Positions 35,111 through 44,258 are shown, numbered from the stretch's first letter. The stretch: DNA of 51,207 bases from Hyphomicrobiales bacterium (GCA_028868735.1 JAGWTW010000012.1:1-51207); one strand, 5' to 3'. Program-made: numbers and translations. Notes: generated by a model not told the origin, from the letters alone.

Positions 35111-36562
35111 ATGGCCGATTACTATCCCCTTCTTGCCAAAGCCGTGGCCGCACTGCCGGAATCGACGGAAACGTCGCGCCGTGCGATCTACGAGCGCGCG
35201 CGCGCGGCGCTGATCGGCCAGCTCAGAAAGATCGAGCCGCCGGTCGGGGAAGCCGACATCGAGCGCGAAAACGCCGCGCTCGACGAGGCGGTGGCGCGGC
35301 TCGAGGGCGATATCGCCGCCAAGGCGGCGGCCGCCGCGCCCTCGCCTGCGCCCGAACAGCCGGCGCTCGAAAATCCGGCGCTCGAAAATTCGGCGACCGG
35401 CGCGCAGGCGCAGGACGCTGGGCCGGCCGAATCCGTCGGAGAGAACAATTCGGAGCTGGAGGCGCCGAAGCCGGCGGAGCGCGCGCAAACGCCGCCGCGC
35501 ATCGCCATGCCGCAGCGCCCGGCCGCCCCTGCGGGCGGACCGAAACCCTTTTCCTTCCGTCCCCCGGCTTCGACGACGCCGGAGATCGCCGCCGACGCGG
35601 ACGCCGCCGGGGACGCGCCTGTCCGGCCCGAGCCCGAAGATGGCGACGGGATTCCGGAAGCAAAGCCGCTGCGCCCGCGCGAGGCCGCGCGCCCGCTCGC
35701 CCCGACGCCCGCGCGCGCCAATCCAGGCGCGAAGCGTGTCTGGATCATCGGCGGCGTCGTGGCCGCCATCGTCATGGCGGTGATCGGGACGCTCGCCTAC
35801 CTGAAACGGGACCAGAATCCGGAGGGCCTCGCCCGTCTCGGCCAGGGCCAGCCCCAAAGGCCGGCCGAGCAGGCCGCCAATACGAAAATCGCCGGCCGCG
35901 CGGACGGATCGGCCGCGACGCCCGCGCCCAATCCCGCGCCGGCGCCCGCGCCCCAGCAAAATCCGCAGACGAGCCCGCAGCCGCAGCAGCCGGCCGCCGC
36001 GCAGCCGCCGCTGCCGGTCGCCTATCGCGCGGCCCTTCTGATCGATGCGCCTGATACGCCGGAGAAGGTCAAGACCTACATCGGCTCGGTCGTCTGGCGG
36101 CTCGACACGGTGCCGACGGGTACCGGCCGGCCGGTCGGGACGGCTATTCACGCCGACGTCGACATTCCCGACGCCAAGGTGCGCATGTCGCTCGACATGC
36201 AGAAGAATCTCGACGATTCGCTCCCCGCCTCGCACACGATCAACGTCAATTTCAGCTTGCTGCCGGGCAGCGTCATCCCCGGCGTGAAGCAGATCGGCGT
36301 CATCCAGATGCGGCGCGACGATTCGCCCAACGGCGAGCCGCTCGGCGGCGTGCCCGTCCAGATCACCGACAGCGCCTATCTGATCGGCCTCGCCCGCGGC
36401 GACCTGGTCGCCCGCAACATGGACCTCCTGAAGAACCGCGGCTGGGTCGACCTGCCGCTGGCGCTCAGCGACGGCCGCATCGCCAAGTTCAGCCTGGAGA
36501 AAGGCGTCGCCGGCGACCGGGTCATCAATGATGCGATCGCCGCCTGGGATCAGGAAAAATAG
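35111..36562 (+). CDS. Proline/alanine-rich single-span membrane protein between purA and rpoH
   Basis: The protein has 483 residues from ATG at 35111. The N-terminal 75 residues (ADYYPLLAKAVAALPEST then ERARAALIGQLRKIEPP) form a soluble helical domain. A disordered Pro/Glu/Ala region with repeats such as PALENPALENSA follows, then one membrane helix (VWIIGGVVAAIVMAVIGTL, about 214-232), a second Pro/Gln-rich linker and a C-terminal folded domain of about 170 residues (from YRAALLIDAPDTPEKVKTYI to ISDGRIAKFSLEKG-like ending). No enzyme motif is seen. Similar proteins are conserved near purA/rpoH in Rhizobiales and sometimes labelled as transcriptional or signalling proteins without proof. The membrane helix suggests a cytoplasm-to-periplasm link. 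Confidence 0.7.
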   Translation: MADYYPLLAKAVAALPESTETSRRAIYERARAALIGQLRKIEPPVGEADIERENAALDEAVARLEGDIAAKAAAAAPSPAPEQPALENPALENSATGAQAQDAGPAESVGENNSELEAPKPAERAQTPPRIAMPQRPAAPAGGPKPFSFRPPASTTPEIAADADAAGDAPVRPEPEDGDGIPEAKPLRPREAARPLAPTPARANPGAKRVWIIGGVVAAIVMAVIGTLAYLKRDQNPEGLARLGQGQPQRPAEQAANTKIAGRADGSAATPAPNPAPAPAPQQNPQTSPQPQQPAAAQPPLPVAYRAALLIDAPDTPEKVKTYIGSVVWRLDTVPTGTGRPVGTAIHADVDIPDAKVRMSLDMQKNLDDSLPASHTINVNFSLLPGSVIPGVKQIGVIQMRRDDSPNGEPLGGVPVQITDSAYLIGLARGDLVARNMDLLKNRGWVDLPLALSDGRIAKFSLEKGVAGDRVINDAIAAWDQEK

Positions 36563-36588
36563 GCGGCCCGATCGGTCGCATCCGACAA

Positions 36589-36614
36589 AAAAAGGCGGCC
36601 CGAGCCGCCTTTTT
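36589..36614. terminator. Bidirectional Rho-independent terminator
   Basis: AAAAAGGCGGC at 36589-36599 pairs with GCCGCCTTTTT at 36604-36614 around a four-base loop. The A-run and T-run serve both strands, ending the purA-linked membrane-protein gene (plus) and rpoH (minus), which converge here. Confidence 0.88.
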
Positions 36615-36631
36615 CGTTACGTGCTCTCGGC

Positions 36632-37549
36632 TCAGCGCGCTGCGCCGGCGCCGGCCGGAATCCGCGCGGGCGGGGGCGGCAGCGCTTCGAGCCTGGCCAT
36701 GCCTTCGCGAACGGCCGCCTGAACCTTCTCGAACGCCCTGACCTCGATCTGCCGCACGCGTTCGCGCGAGACGCCGAATTCCTCGGACAATTCCTCGAGC
36801 GTCATCGGGTCGTCCTGCAGGCGGCGCGCCTCGAAGATGCGGCGTTCGCGCTCGTTCAGAACGCCGAGCGCATTCCGCAGCGCGGCGTGACGATTATCCG
36901 ATTCCTCCGAGTCGGCGAGGCGGCTCTCCTGGCTGGCGCTGTCGTCGACGAGCCAGTCCTGCCATTCGCCTTCGCCGTCGACCCGCAGCGGCGAGTTGAG
37001 CGAGGCGTCGCCGCCGAGACGGCGGTTCATGTCGACGACTTCCTGTTCGCTCACCCCGAGCTTCTTGGCGATCGCCTGAACGTTCTCCGGGCGCAGATCG
37101 CCTTCCTCGAGCGCAGAAATCTGGCTCTTGGCCTTGCGCAGGTTGAAGAACAGCTTCTTCTGGTTGGCGGTCGTGCCCATCTTCACGAGCGACCAGGAAC
37201 GCAGGATGTACTCTTGTATCGACGCGCGAATCCACCACATGGCGTAGGTGGCGAGGCGAAAGCCCTTCTCGGGCTCGAAGCGCTTGACCGCCTGCATGAG
37301 GCCCACATTGCCTTCGGACACGACCTCGCCGATCGGCAGGCCGTAGCCGCGATAGCCCATGGCGATCTTCGCGACGAGACGCAGGTGCGACGTGACGAGC
37401 TTGTGGGCCGCCTCGGAATCGTGATGCTCGCGCCAACGCTTGGCGAGCATGTACTCTTCCTGCGGCTCGAGCAGGGGAAACTTGCGAATCTCCGCGAGAT
37501 AGCGGGACAGCCCGCTTTCGGCAGAGATCATGGGAAGGGCAGCAGCCAT
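36632..37549 (-). CDS. rpoH: RNA polymerase sigma factor RpoH (sigma-32)
   Basis: The ATG at 37549 has TGGAGG six bases upstream and gives 305 residues. Region 2 contains SEGNVGLMQAVKRFEPEKGF and FRLATYAMWWIRASIQEYIL. The RpoH box appears as NQKKLFFNLRKAK, and region 4.2 as LEELSEEFGVSRERVRQIEV. It directs transcription of heat-shock genes and is normally controlled by DnaK and protease. The C-terminus has a Pro/Ala-rich tail (PPPPARIPAGAG). Alphaproteobacteria often carry two rpoH copies; only one is here. Confidence 0.96.
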   Translation of the reverse strand: MAAALPMISAESGLSRYLAEIRKFPLLEPQEEYMLAKRWREHHDSEAAHKLVTSHLRLVAKIAMGYRGYGLPIGEVVSEGNVGLMQAVKRFEPEKGFRLATYAMWWIRASIQEYILRSWSLVKMGTTANQKKLFFNLRKAKSQISALEEGDLRPENVQAIAKKLGVSEQEVVDMNRRLGGDASLNSPLRVDGEGEWQDWLVDDSASQESRLADSEESDNRHAALRNALGVLNERERRIFEARRLQDDPMTLEELSEEFGVSRERVRQIEVRAFEKVQAAVREGMARLEALPPPPARIPAGAGAAR

Positions 37550-37688
37550 CAAAACCTCCAGGGCCCCCGTCAGGCGGGCCAGAGCGCGGCCGCAGTACGC
37601 CGACCGCGCGCAACAGGCAAATATAGGACGCCCCCACCGTGGCCGAAAGGGGGCAGGCAGCCTACGGGCGCCTCGCCGCTGGCTTAAC

Positions 37689-37713
37689 TATTGGTAATGT
37701 CCGCCGTTTCAAG
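37689..37713 (-). promoter_or_regulatory. Possible promoter upstream of rpoH
   Basis: On the minus strand CTTGAAA (37713-37707) is followed 12 bases later by CCAATA (37694-37689). CTTGAA with a downstream CCNATA-like element resembles heat-shock (RpoH) promoters; TTGAAA could equally be a -35 for the main sigma factor with AGTTAA as a weak -10. It lies about 140 bases before the rpoH start. The rest of the 176-base gap shows no gene. Confidence 0.3.
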
Positions 37714-37725
37714 GAATTCGGGCTC

Positions 37726-38745
37726 TCACAAGGCCGTGAGCGCCTTGCGCAGCTTCTCGAAATCGGCTGGCGCGGGGCTTTCGAAATCCATCTCGGCCCG
37801 ACTGACCGGATGCGGAAAGCCGAGACGCGCGGCGTGCAGCGCCTGGCGGCCGAGCGCCTCGACCGCGTCGCGGGCCTTCTGCGGCAGGAGCTTCTCCTTG
37901 GTCTTGAACCCGGTCGCATAGACCGGGTCGCCGATCAGCGGGCAGCCGATATGGGCCATATGGACCCTGATCTGGTGGGTTCGCCCGGTTTCGAGTTCGC
38001 AGGCGATCAGGGAGGCCAGCGGCTTGCCCGCCTTGTCCGCCCCGAAACTTTCGAGCAGACGCCAGTGCGTGACCGCCGCCTTGCCCCGCTCGTTGTGGAG
38101 GACGGCCATCTTTTCGCGCTGGGTCGGATGGCGGCCGAGCGCCGCCTCGACCGTTCCGCTCCGCCGGTCGGGCGCGCCCCAGACGAGCGCCAGATATTCG
38201 CGGGAGAACGGCATGGTGCGGCCGTGGTCGGCGAAAAGGTCGGCGAGGCCGCGATGGGCGCGATCGGTCTTGGCGACGACCAGCAGCCCGGAAGTGTCCT
38301 TGTCGAGCCGGTGGACGATGCCCGGCCGCTTCACCCCGCCGATGCCCGACAGGCTTTCCCCGCAATGGGCGATCAGCGCATTGACGAGCGTGCCGGCCTC
38401 GTGGCCTGCCGCCGGATGCACGACAAGCCCGGCCGGCTTGTCGATCACGATGAGCGATTCGTCCTCGTAGACGACAGACAACGGGATGTTCTCGCCCTTG
38501 GGCGCGGCCGGCGCCGCCGCGGGAATGTCGATGGCGATCTGCGCGCCGGCGACGACCTTGGCGGAAACGCTCGCAGCCGCTGCGCCGTCGACCATCACCC
38601 GCCCCTGTTCCGCGAGCGCCTTGACGCGCGTGCGCGACACCTGCGCCTCGACCAGCGCCGGCCGTTCGGCGAGATAGCGGTCGAGCCGTGCGCCGGCCTC
38701 TTCCGGCGCGACGACGAAGGTGTGACGGGTCGGCGCTTCGTTCAT
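37726..38745 (-). CDS. rluD: RluA/RluD-family 23S rRNA pseudouridine synthase
   Basis: The protein has 339 residues from MNEAPTRHTFVVAPEEAGAR. An S4 RNA-binding domain (about 17-65, LDRYLAERPALVEAQVSRTR) precedes the catalytic domain with HRLDKDTSG at 145-153, in which D148 is the catalytic Asp. The end carries the RTHQIRVHMAHIGCPLIGDP motif typical for RluD. RluD modifies helix 69 of 23S rRNA; the exact site specificity is inferred from domain build and length. It lies just upstream of rpoH on the same strand, as is common in this order. Confidence 0.88.
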   Translation of the reverse strand: MNEAPTRHTFVVAPEEAGARLDRYLAERPALVEAQVSRTRVKALAEQGRVMVDGAAAASVSAKVVAGAQIAIDIPAAAPAAPKGENIPLSVVYEDESLIVIDKPAGLVVHPAAGHEAGTLVNALIAHCGESLSGIGGVKRPGIVHRLDKDTSGLLVVAKTDRAHRGLADLFADHGRTMPFSREYLALVWGAPDRRSGTVEAALGRHPTQREKMAVLHNERGKAAVTHWRLLESFGADKAGKPLASLIACELETGRTHQIRVHMAHIGCPLIGDPVYATGFKTKEKLLPQKARDAVEALGRQALHAARLGFPHPVSRAEMDFESPAPADFEKLRKALTAL

Positions 38746-38817
38746 CGCTCGCAGATAGAGGGCGAAAGGCGTCGCCGCAACCTTGCGCCGGATACGCCCG
38801 GCGTGATTGCTGGCGCG

Positions 38818-40062
38818 ATGAACGAGACAAAACGCGAAATAGTCGACGTCGCCGTGGCGGGCGCAGGGCCCGCCGGCCTGATGGCTGCGCAATCGGCGGC
38901 GGCCGCGGGCGCGCGCGTCGTCGTGTTCGAGGCCATGCCGAGCGCGGGCCGCAAATTCCTGATGGCCGGCCGCAGCGGTCTCAACATCACGCATTCCGAA
39001 AATTTCGAGAGCTTCGCGGCGCGCTACGGCGAGGCGTCGCGCTGGTTGCGGCCGCTGCTCGAGCGTTTCTCGCCGCAGGACATGCGCGCGTTTTGTGCGG
39101 ATCTCGGCGTCGAAACATTCGTCGGCACGAGCGGCCGCGTCTTTCCGAAATCCATGAAGGCCTCGCCGCTGCTGCGCGCCTGGCTGCGACGACTTGTCGA
39201 TCTCGGCGTCGAATTTCGCGCGCGGCGCCGGCTCGCCTCCATTGAGCCGGCGCCGCACGCCGAATTCGATCTGACCTTCTCGCACGATACGATCGAGCGC
39301 GTTCGCGCGAAGGCGGTCGTCCTCGCGCTCGGCGGCGCGAGCTGGCCGCGTCTCGGTTCGAATGCGGCCTGGACCGATATGCTCGCGGTTCGCGGCGTGG
39401 GGATCGCGCCGTTTCGCGCGTCCAATTGCGGCGTGGAGATCGCCTGGTCGGACGCTTTGCGTGAACGCTTCGAAGGACAGGCGATCAAGACGGCGGCGTT
39501 CGCGCATGGCGGCCGCTCGATTCGCGGCGAAGCGGTCGTGACGCGGCGCGGGCTCGAAGGCGGCCCGGTCTATGCGCTGTCGGCCGCGATCGGCGCTGAT
39601 CTGCGCGCGGGCCGCGACGCCGTCCTGACGATCGACCTGAAACCCGACATGTCGCGCGAAGCGATCGTCCGGCGGCTGGAGATGCGCCGAAAGGGCGACA
39701 GCCTGTCGAACGCGTTGCGCAAGACGCTCAAACTATCGCCGCTCGCAGCGGCGCTGCTGCGCGAAACCGGCGCGCCGCCAAACGATCCCGCAGAACTCGC
39801 CGCGCGGCTGAAGGCGCTGGCGCTTCCCGTGCGCGCAGCGGCAGGCATCGAGCGCGCAATATCGAGCGCCGGCGGCGTCCTGTGCGAGGAGATCGACCGC
39901 GACCTGATGCTGTCGCGTCTGCCGGGCGTTTTTCTCGCGGGCGAAATGCTGGATTGGGACGCGCCCACCGGCGGCTATCTGCTGCAAGCCTGTTTCGCGA
40001 CGGGCGCCTGCGCGGGCGCGGCCGCCGCGGCTTTCGCACGCAACAACGCCGCAGCAGGCTGA
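38818..40062 (+). CDS. HI0933-family flavoprotein (TIGR03862-like NAD(P)/FAD-dependent oxidoreductase)
   Basis: The protein has 414 residues from MNETKREIVDVAVAGAGPAG; the longer in-frame reading upstream only overlaps the opposite-strand rluD. The FAD dinucleotide motif VAGAGPAGLMAAQSA is at about 13-27, followed by GRKFLMAGRSGLNITHSE, the HI0933 signature. The C-terminal motif is FLAGEMLDWDAPTGGYLLQ. HI0933-like enzymes are cytoplasmic flavin oxidoreductases of uncertain role; some relatives act in TusA/molybdopterin or 2-thio pathways, but no substrate is established. It is divergent from rluD. Confidence 0.92.
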   Translation: MNETKREIVDVAVAGAGPAGLMAAQSAAAAGARVVVFEAMPSAGRKFLMAGRSGLNITHSENFESFAARYGEASRWLRPLLERFSPQDMRAFCADLGVETFVGTSGRVFPKSMKASPLLRAWLRRLVDLGVEFRARRRLASIEPAPHAEFDLTFSHDTIERVRAKAVVLALGGASWPRLGSNAAWTDMLAVRGVGIAPFRASNCGVEIAWSDALRERFEGQAIKTAAFAHGGRSIRGEAVVTRRGLEGGPVYALSAAIGADLRAGRDAVLTIDLKPDMSREAIVRRLEMRRKGDSLSNALRKTLKLSPLAAALLRETGAPPNDPAELAARLKALALPVRAAAGIERAISSAGGVLCEEIDRDLMLSRLPGVFLAGEMLDWDAPTGGYLLQACFATGACAGAAAAAFARNNAAAG

Positions 40063-40071
40063 CGCGGCCGC

Positions 40072-40293
40072 CTACAGCCCGTCATCCTCGGCCGCCTGCG
40101 CGTCGGACATGCGGCCGGCGGCCGGCGGCGTCTGGTCGGCGAGTTCTTCGGCGACGACCGCCACGGTGACTTCGAGCGCCGCCGCCGTGCGCGACAGGCC
40201 GAGTTCAGCCGCTTCTTTCTGAAGCTCCTGGAGCAAGCCCATCAGCCGAAGGCGACTTGAGAGCGCGGGCATGGTCGAACCGAAATTGATCAT
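40072..40293 (-). CDS. Small conserved-type hypothetical protein
   Basis: The protein has 73 residues starting MINFGSTMPALSSRLRLMGL, with an amphipathic helix-rich middle (QELQKEAAELGLSRTAAALE) and an acidic disordered tail. No family is recognised. The composition (Leu/Ala/Glu helices) fits a small coiled-coil regulator. Codon usage resembles the neighbours. Its stop lies nine bases from the convergent flavoprotein gene; the 178-base gap to the next upstream gene holds nothing recognisable. It could still be a chance ORF. Confidence 0.5.
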   Translation of the reverse strand: MINFGSTMPALSSRLRLMGLLQELQKEAAELGLSRTAAALEVTVAVVAEELADQTPPAAGRMSDAQAAEDDGL

Positions 40294-40471
40294 GGGAAAT
40301 CGAGATGGCCTGCAAGACTAGTCGCGCCGGGTAAATGGAGACGACCCGGTCATCCTAAAATTTCGCTCAATTCAGCAGTTCCGACAACGCCATTCGTTGA
40401 TGCTTGTGGAAAAAGGCGCGGCTGGCCGCGATCACGTCTGCGTGACGCGTGCGGCCACTGGCCAGATTGAT

Positions 40472-41728
40472 TCAGATCACGAATTCGCCGGCGCGCATGA
40501 CCGCCGTGCGCACGCCGGCGGAATCGAGACCGTCGACGTCCATGTCGGCGGAGCCGATCATCCAGTCGATGTGGATCAGGCTGCGATTGGCGCCGCGCGC
40601 ATCCAGCTCCGCTTCGCTCAGCTTGTCGCCGTCGACGAAACACTTGCTGTAGGCCTGTCCGAGCGCGATGTGGCTCGCGGCGTTTTCATCGAACAGCGTG
40701 TTGTAGAACAGGAGACCGCTCTTCGAGATCGGCGAAGAGTAAGGCACGAGCGCGACCTCGCCGAGCCGGCGCGCGCCTTCGTCCGTCTCCAGAACCTTGC
40801 GCAGCACATCGACGCCCTTGCGCGCGTTCGCCTCGACGATCACGCCGTCCTCGAACCGCACCTCGATGTCCTCGATCAGCGCGCCCATGTAGGATAGCGG
40901 TTTCGATGCGCGCACGCGCCCGTTCACGCGCAGGCGATGCGGCGTCGTGAACACTTCCTCGGTCGGAATGTTGGCGTTGCAGACGATCCCGTTCTTCGAG
41001 GTCGAGGCGCCGCCGGCCCATTCGTGCCCGTCCGCGAGACCGACCGTGAGATCGGCGCCGGCCGATCTGAAATGCAGCGCATGAAAGCGGCGCGCGTTGA
41101 GCGTCGACGTGCGGCGCGCGAGCGCTTCGTTGTGGCGGCGCCATTCGCCGACGGGATCGCCGCCGTCGACGCGCGAGGCTGAAAAGATCGCATTCCAGAG
41201 TTTCGCGAGCGCAAGCTCCTCGCTGTCGTCGGGAAAGACGCAGCGCGCCCAGGCGGGCGTCGCGGCGGCGACGATCGTCCAGTTGGTGGAAAAGCTCGCG
41301 ATGAGTTCGAGCGCGGGGCTGTAGGCCTTCGCGCGGGCGCGATTGGCGCGCGACACTTTCGCGGGGTCTTCCCCAGACAGCAGCGTCGGATTTTCGCCGG
41401 CGATCGCCAGCCGCGCAGCGCCGTTGCGGTAGGCCTGCGCCATGCCCTCGTAGAGCCAGCCGGGCGCCGCGTCGAACGAATCGTCCGCGCCCTCGCGATA
41501 GCGCAGCAGGGTTTGCTCGTCGTCGTTGAGAACGAGCGTCACGAGCGAGGCGCCGGCCTTGTAGGCGTGCGCCGTGATGCGCCGCGCGAGCTCCAGCGCC
41601 TCGATGGGCGCCGTCATCACGAGTTCTTGCCCCTTGCGCAGCCCGAGCCCGACTTTCACGGCGGTCTCCGCGAGCCGGTCGAGCTTCACCGCATGGTCGG
41701 CCTGCTGCTGCGAAAGGGTTACGTTCAT
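40472..41728 (-). CDS. Aminopeptidase, M29 (AmpS/AmpII) family
   Basis: The protein has 418 residues from the ATG at 41728, preferred over an upstream one because GGAG lies six bases before it. The family regions NIPTEEVFTTPHRLRVNG, GEVALVPYSSPISKSG and IHIDWMIGSADMDVDG carry the conserved Glu, His and Asp metal ligands. M29 enzymes are cytoplasmic dinuclear metallo-aminopeptidases (Co, Zn or Mn) that clip N-terminal residues. Length fits the family. It is a single gene. Confidence 0.94.
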   Translation of the reverse strand: MNVTLSQQQADHAVKLDRLAETAVKVGLGLRKGQELVMTAPIEALELARRITAHAYKAGASLVTLVLNDDEQTLLRYREGADDSFDAAPGWLYEGMAQAYRNGAARLAIAGENPTLLSGEDPAKVSRANRARAKAYSPALELIASFSTNWTIVAAATPAWARCVFPDDSEELALAKLWNAIFSASRVDGGDPVGEWRRHNEALARRTSTLNARRFHALHFRSAGADLTVGLADGHEWAGGASTSKNGIVCNANIPTEEVFTTPHRLRVNGRVRASKPLSYMGALIEDIEVRFEDGVIVEANARKGVDVLRKVLETDEGARRLGEVALVPYSSPISKSGLLFYNTLFDENAASHIALGQAYSKCFVDGDKLSEAELDARGANRSLIHIDWMIGSADMDVDGLDSAGVRTAVMRAGEFVI

Positions 41729-41803
41729 TTCGTGCTCCATTGCGCGGCGCATCGCCGCAAACGATTCGGCAAGGGACTCAGATAGCGCGCCGACGCGGCC
41801 GCG

Positions 41804-43258
41804 TCAGGCCTCGACGCCGCGCGGCCGCGCGGCGTTTCGCGACATGATCAGATCCTTCTGCGTATTCAGCGATTCGCGCGTCACGTCGAATGCGAGACGG
41901 AACGCCTCGAATCCCTCGTTCGCGATCGATCCGTCGCGAATGCCGGCCAGCACTTCCGCCAGCAACTGGTTGAGCTCGCGCTCGAGCGCGGCGACCTCCT
42001 CGAGCGTGTCCGCCGCGGCGGCGCGGTCGCCCAGCCCGAACACCGCGTCGCTGAGATGGCTCGCGCGCACGGGCGAGATTTTCGTGACGGTGGAATAGAG
42101 GCCGACGAAGATCGAACCGACGATGCTGGCGACCGACATGCCGATATAGATCATGTCGCTGTAGCGGTCGAAAAACGTCTTCGTCTCGTCGTCCACATAT
42201 TCGGCGACGCCGGGGTGGGCGAGAATGGCGGCGTCCTTGTCGGTGCTCGGCGGTTCGATGGCGGTCGCAAAGCGGCCGGCCTCGCCGAGCTGGTCCTTGT
42301 TCTCGTAGACGACGTCGGCGAGTTCGGTTCCGAGCGCCTCCGACAGTTTCGCGTGGCAGATCAGCGTTTCCTCGAGGCTGATCGTGTCGACGTCGTCGCT
42401 TGGAATCTTGGGCGAGAGCGAGATCAGGCCGCCTTCGATCGTGTCGTCGCTCAGCCCCTGGTAGCGCGCGGCCAGCGCCTTGCCGCCGTCGAGGTCGAGC
42501 AATTCGAAATTCGGCTTCTGCGTGCGAACCGGCAGGAACTTGTCGGTCGAAATGGCCGATTTGCGGATGACCCAGAACACGGCCGCCGGTCCGCCGGGAT
42601 CGAACAGGCGCGGCCAGTCCTCCGGGCGATGCTGCTCGAGCTGCGGCCCGGAGGCCTGCGGCGTGGCGTCGTAGTAGGAGAGAATGTCGTTGACGAGCCC
42701 GCCGTCGCGCGCGTCCTCGCCGATCATGGCGATGCGCTTGCCCTTCAGCGCGGCGAAGGATTTCGGCTTCTCCTTGCGGGGCGCGCCGACGACGAGCAGC
42801 GCATGGTCGAGAATGGCGACCGCGCGCGCACGCGCAGGAACCTTCGAATCCGACCGCACGATCGCAAGATCGGCCTTGCGCTGCGCAAACAGCGACAACG
42901 CCGCCGACGAGGATTCCGTCGCCTGGGGAACGACGCGGATGCGCAGGTTCTGCGCGGACGCCGCCGCCAGCCGCTGTGCGAAGGCGTATTCGGCCGACCC
43001 CTCGGGCCCCGTCGCGAAGACGAGCCGGCGCGGCGCGGCCAGATGGCGGGCAAGATAGGCGCCCGCGATCGCGATCAGGACCGTGAGCAGAACGAACGCC
43101 ATCTTCTGGCGCGCATTGCTCCATCCCGAGCGCGCCGTCTCGCGCAGAAGGCCCTGCGTCGCCAGCGTCGCCGTACGTCCGGCGATCACGTGTTCGGCGT
43201 TCGGCTTGCCGCCCCCTTTGCCCAACCAAGGCCTCCCTGCCGCCCGGACCGTGCGCAC
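41804..43258 (-). CDS. TAXI-type solute-binding protein tethered by two membrane helices
   Basis: The protein has 484 residues from a GTG at 43258; an internal ATG at 43102 would start directly at the first membrane helix. A helix at about 53-70 is followed by a periplasmic TAXI/NMT1-like binding domain (FATGPEGSAEYAFAQRLA, then QRKADLAIVRSDSKV, ALLVVGAP, LKGKRIAMIGED). A second helix spans about 369-389 (MIYIGMSVASIVGSIFVG), and an 85-residue cytoplasmic helical tail rich in Glu/Ala follows. Ordinary TAXI proteins are soluble periplasmic parts of TRAP transporters with a DctQM-type permease; none is adjacent. The architecture suggests a sensor, which is inference. Confidence 0.75.
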   Translation of the reverse strand: MRTVRAAGRPWLGKGGGKPNAEHVIAGRTATLATQGLLRETARSGWSNARQKMAFVLLTVLIAIAGAYLARHLAAPRRLVFATGPEGSAEYAFAQRLAAASAQNLRIRVVPQATESSSAALSLFAQRKADLAIVRSDSKVPARARAVAILDHALLVVGAPRKEKPKSFAALKGKRIAMIGEDARDGGLVNDILSYYDATPQASGPQLEQHRPEDWPRLFDPGGPAAVFWVIRKSAISTDKFLPVRTQKPNFELLDLDGGKALAARYQGLSDDTIEGGLISLSPKIPSDDVDTISLEETLICHAKLSEALGTELADVVYENKDQLGEAGRFATAIEPPSTDKDAAILAHPGVAEYVDDETKTFFDRYSDMIYIGMSVASIVGSIFVGLYSTVTKISPVRASHLSDAVFGLGDRAAAADTLEEVAALERELNQLLAEVLAGIRDGSIANEGFEAFRLAFDVTRESLNTQKDLIMSRNAARPRGVEA

Positions 43259-43358
43259 GATGCCACGCCGCGCCGCCGGCTCAAAGCGCGCGCTGCTTGA
43301 CCCCGTCGGCGCATGGGGGCATCAAGCGCCCTCCCCGCAGCCGCTCCTCCGAGTTCAG

Positions 43359-44150
43359 ATGATCCGCTCCGCCCTCATGAACGTCATGACAGCAGCCGCC
43401 ATCAAGGCGGGACGCGGGCTCAAGCGCGATTTCGGCGAGGTCGGCGCGCTCCAGGTATCGGTCAAGGGGCCGGGCGATTTCGTCTCCGCCGCCGACCGGC
43501 GCGCGGAGAAGACGCTGTTCGAGGAATTGTCGAAGGCGCGGCCGGGCTACGGCTTCATCATGGAGGAGAGCGGCCGGGTCGAAGGCGCCGACAAGACGCA
43601 CACGTGGATCATCGACCCGCTCGACGGCACCACCAATTTCCTGCACGGACTTCCCGTCTTCGCGATTTCCGTCGCGCTGGAGCGCGAGGGCCAGCTCGTC
43701 GCCGGGCTCATCTACAATCCCGCCGATGACGAAATGTACGTCGCCGAGCGCGGCCAGGGCGCATGGCTCAACAACCGGCGCCTGCGGGTGGCCTCCCGGC
43801 GCGACCTGGCCGAGAGCCTCGTGGCCACCGGCATCCCCCCGCTCGGCCGCGCGAAAGAGCATCCGCGCTTCAAGCAGGACCTGTCCGCCGTCATGGCCCA
43901 TGTCGGCAACGTGCGCCGGGCGGGCGCGGCCGCGCTCGACCTCGCCTATGTCGCTGCCGGCCGCTACGACGCCTTCTGGGAGCGCGGCCTGCATTCCTGG
44001 GACATCGCCGCCGGCATCGTCCTGGTGCGCGAGGCGGGCGGTTTCGTGACGGACCTCGCCGGCGGTTCGGACATGCTCGCGCGCGGCTCGATCCTGGCCG
44101 GCAACGAGACCATGGTTAAGCGGCTCGGCGACCTGTTGCAGGGCGCCTGA
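43359..44150 (+). CDS. Inositol monophosphatase family protein (SuhB-like)
   Basis: The protein has 263 residues from ATG at 43359. Magnesium-site motifs are present: GDFVSAADRRAE, IMEESG (EE pair), IIDPLDGTTNFLHG and the late WDIAAG. The family hydrolyses inositol monophosphates and related sugar or nucleotide phosphates, and SuhB also binds NusG/ribosomal RNA transcription complexes. Which role applies cannot be read. It precedes the MotA/MotB-like genes on the same strand by 108 bases. Confidence 0.93.
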   Translation: MIRSALMNVMTAAAIKAGRGLKRDFGEVGALQVSVKGPGDFVSAADRRAEKTLFEELSKARPGYGFIMEESGRVEGADKTHTWIIDPLDGTTNFLHGLPVFAISVALEREGQLVAGLIYNPADDEMYVAERGQGAWLNNRRLRVASRRDLAESLVATGIPPLGRAKEHPRFKQDLSAVMAHVGNVRRAGAAALDLAYVAAGRYDAFWERGLHSWDIAAGIVLVREAGGFVTDLAGGSDMLARGSILAGNETMVKRLGDLLQGA

Positions 44151-44258
44151 AGCTTCGCCCGCCTGTAAAATCCCCGCCCTGAATTCGCCGCCATTGCGGG
44201 GGCCATGGGTGCAGTGGCAATCTGGCGGCGCGGCGCGATGCACGATCGAGGGAGCAAT

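Noticed and set aside
37639..40062. Apparent 807-codon plus-strand gene
   Set aside because: Its first 393 codons run antisense to rluD and only reflect the GC-rich third positions. The flavoprotein starts at 38818.
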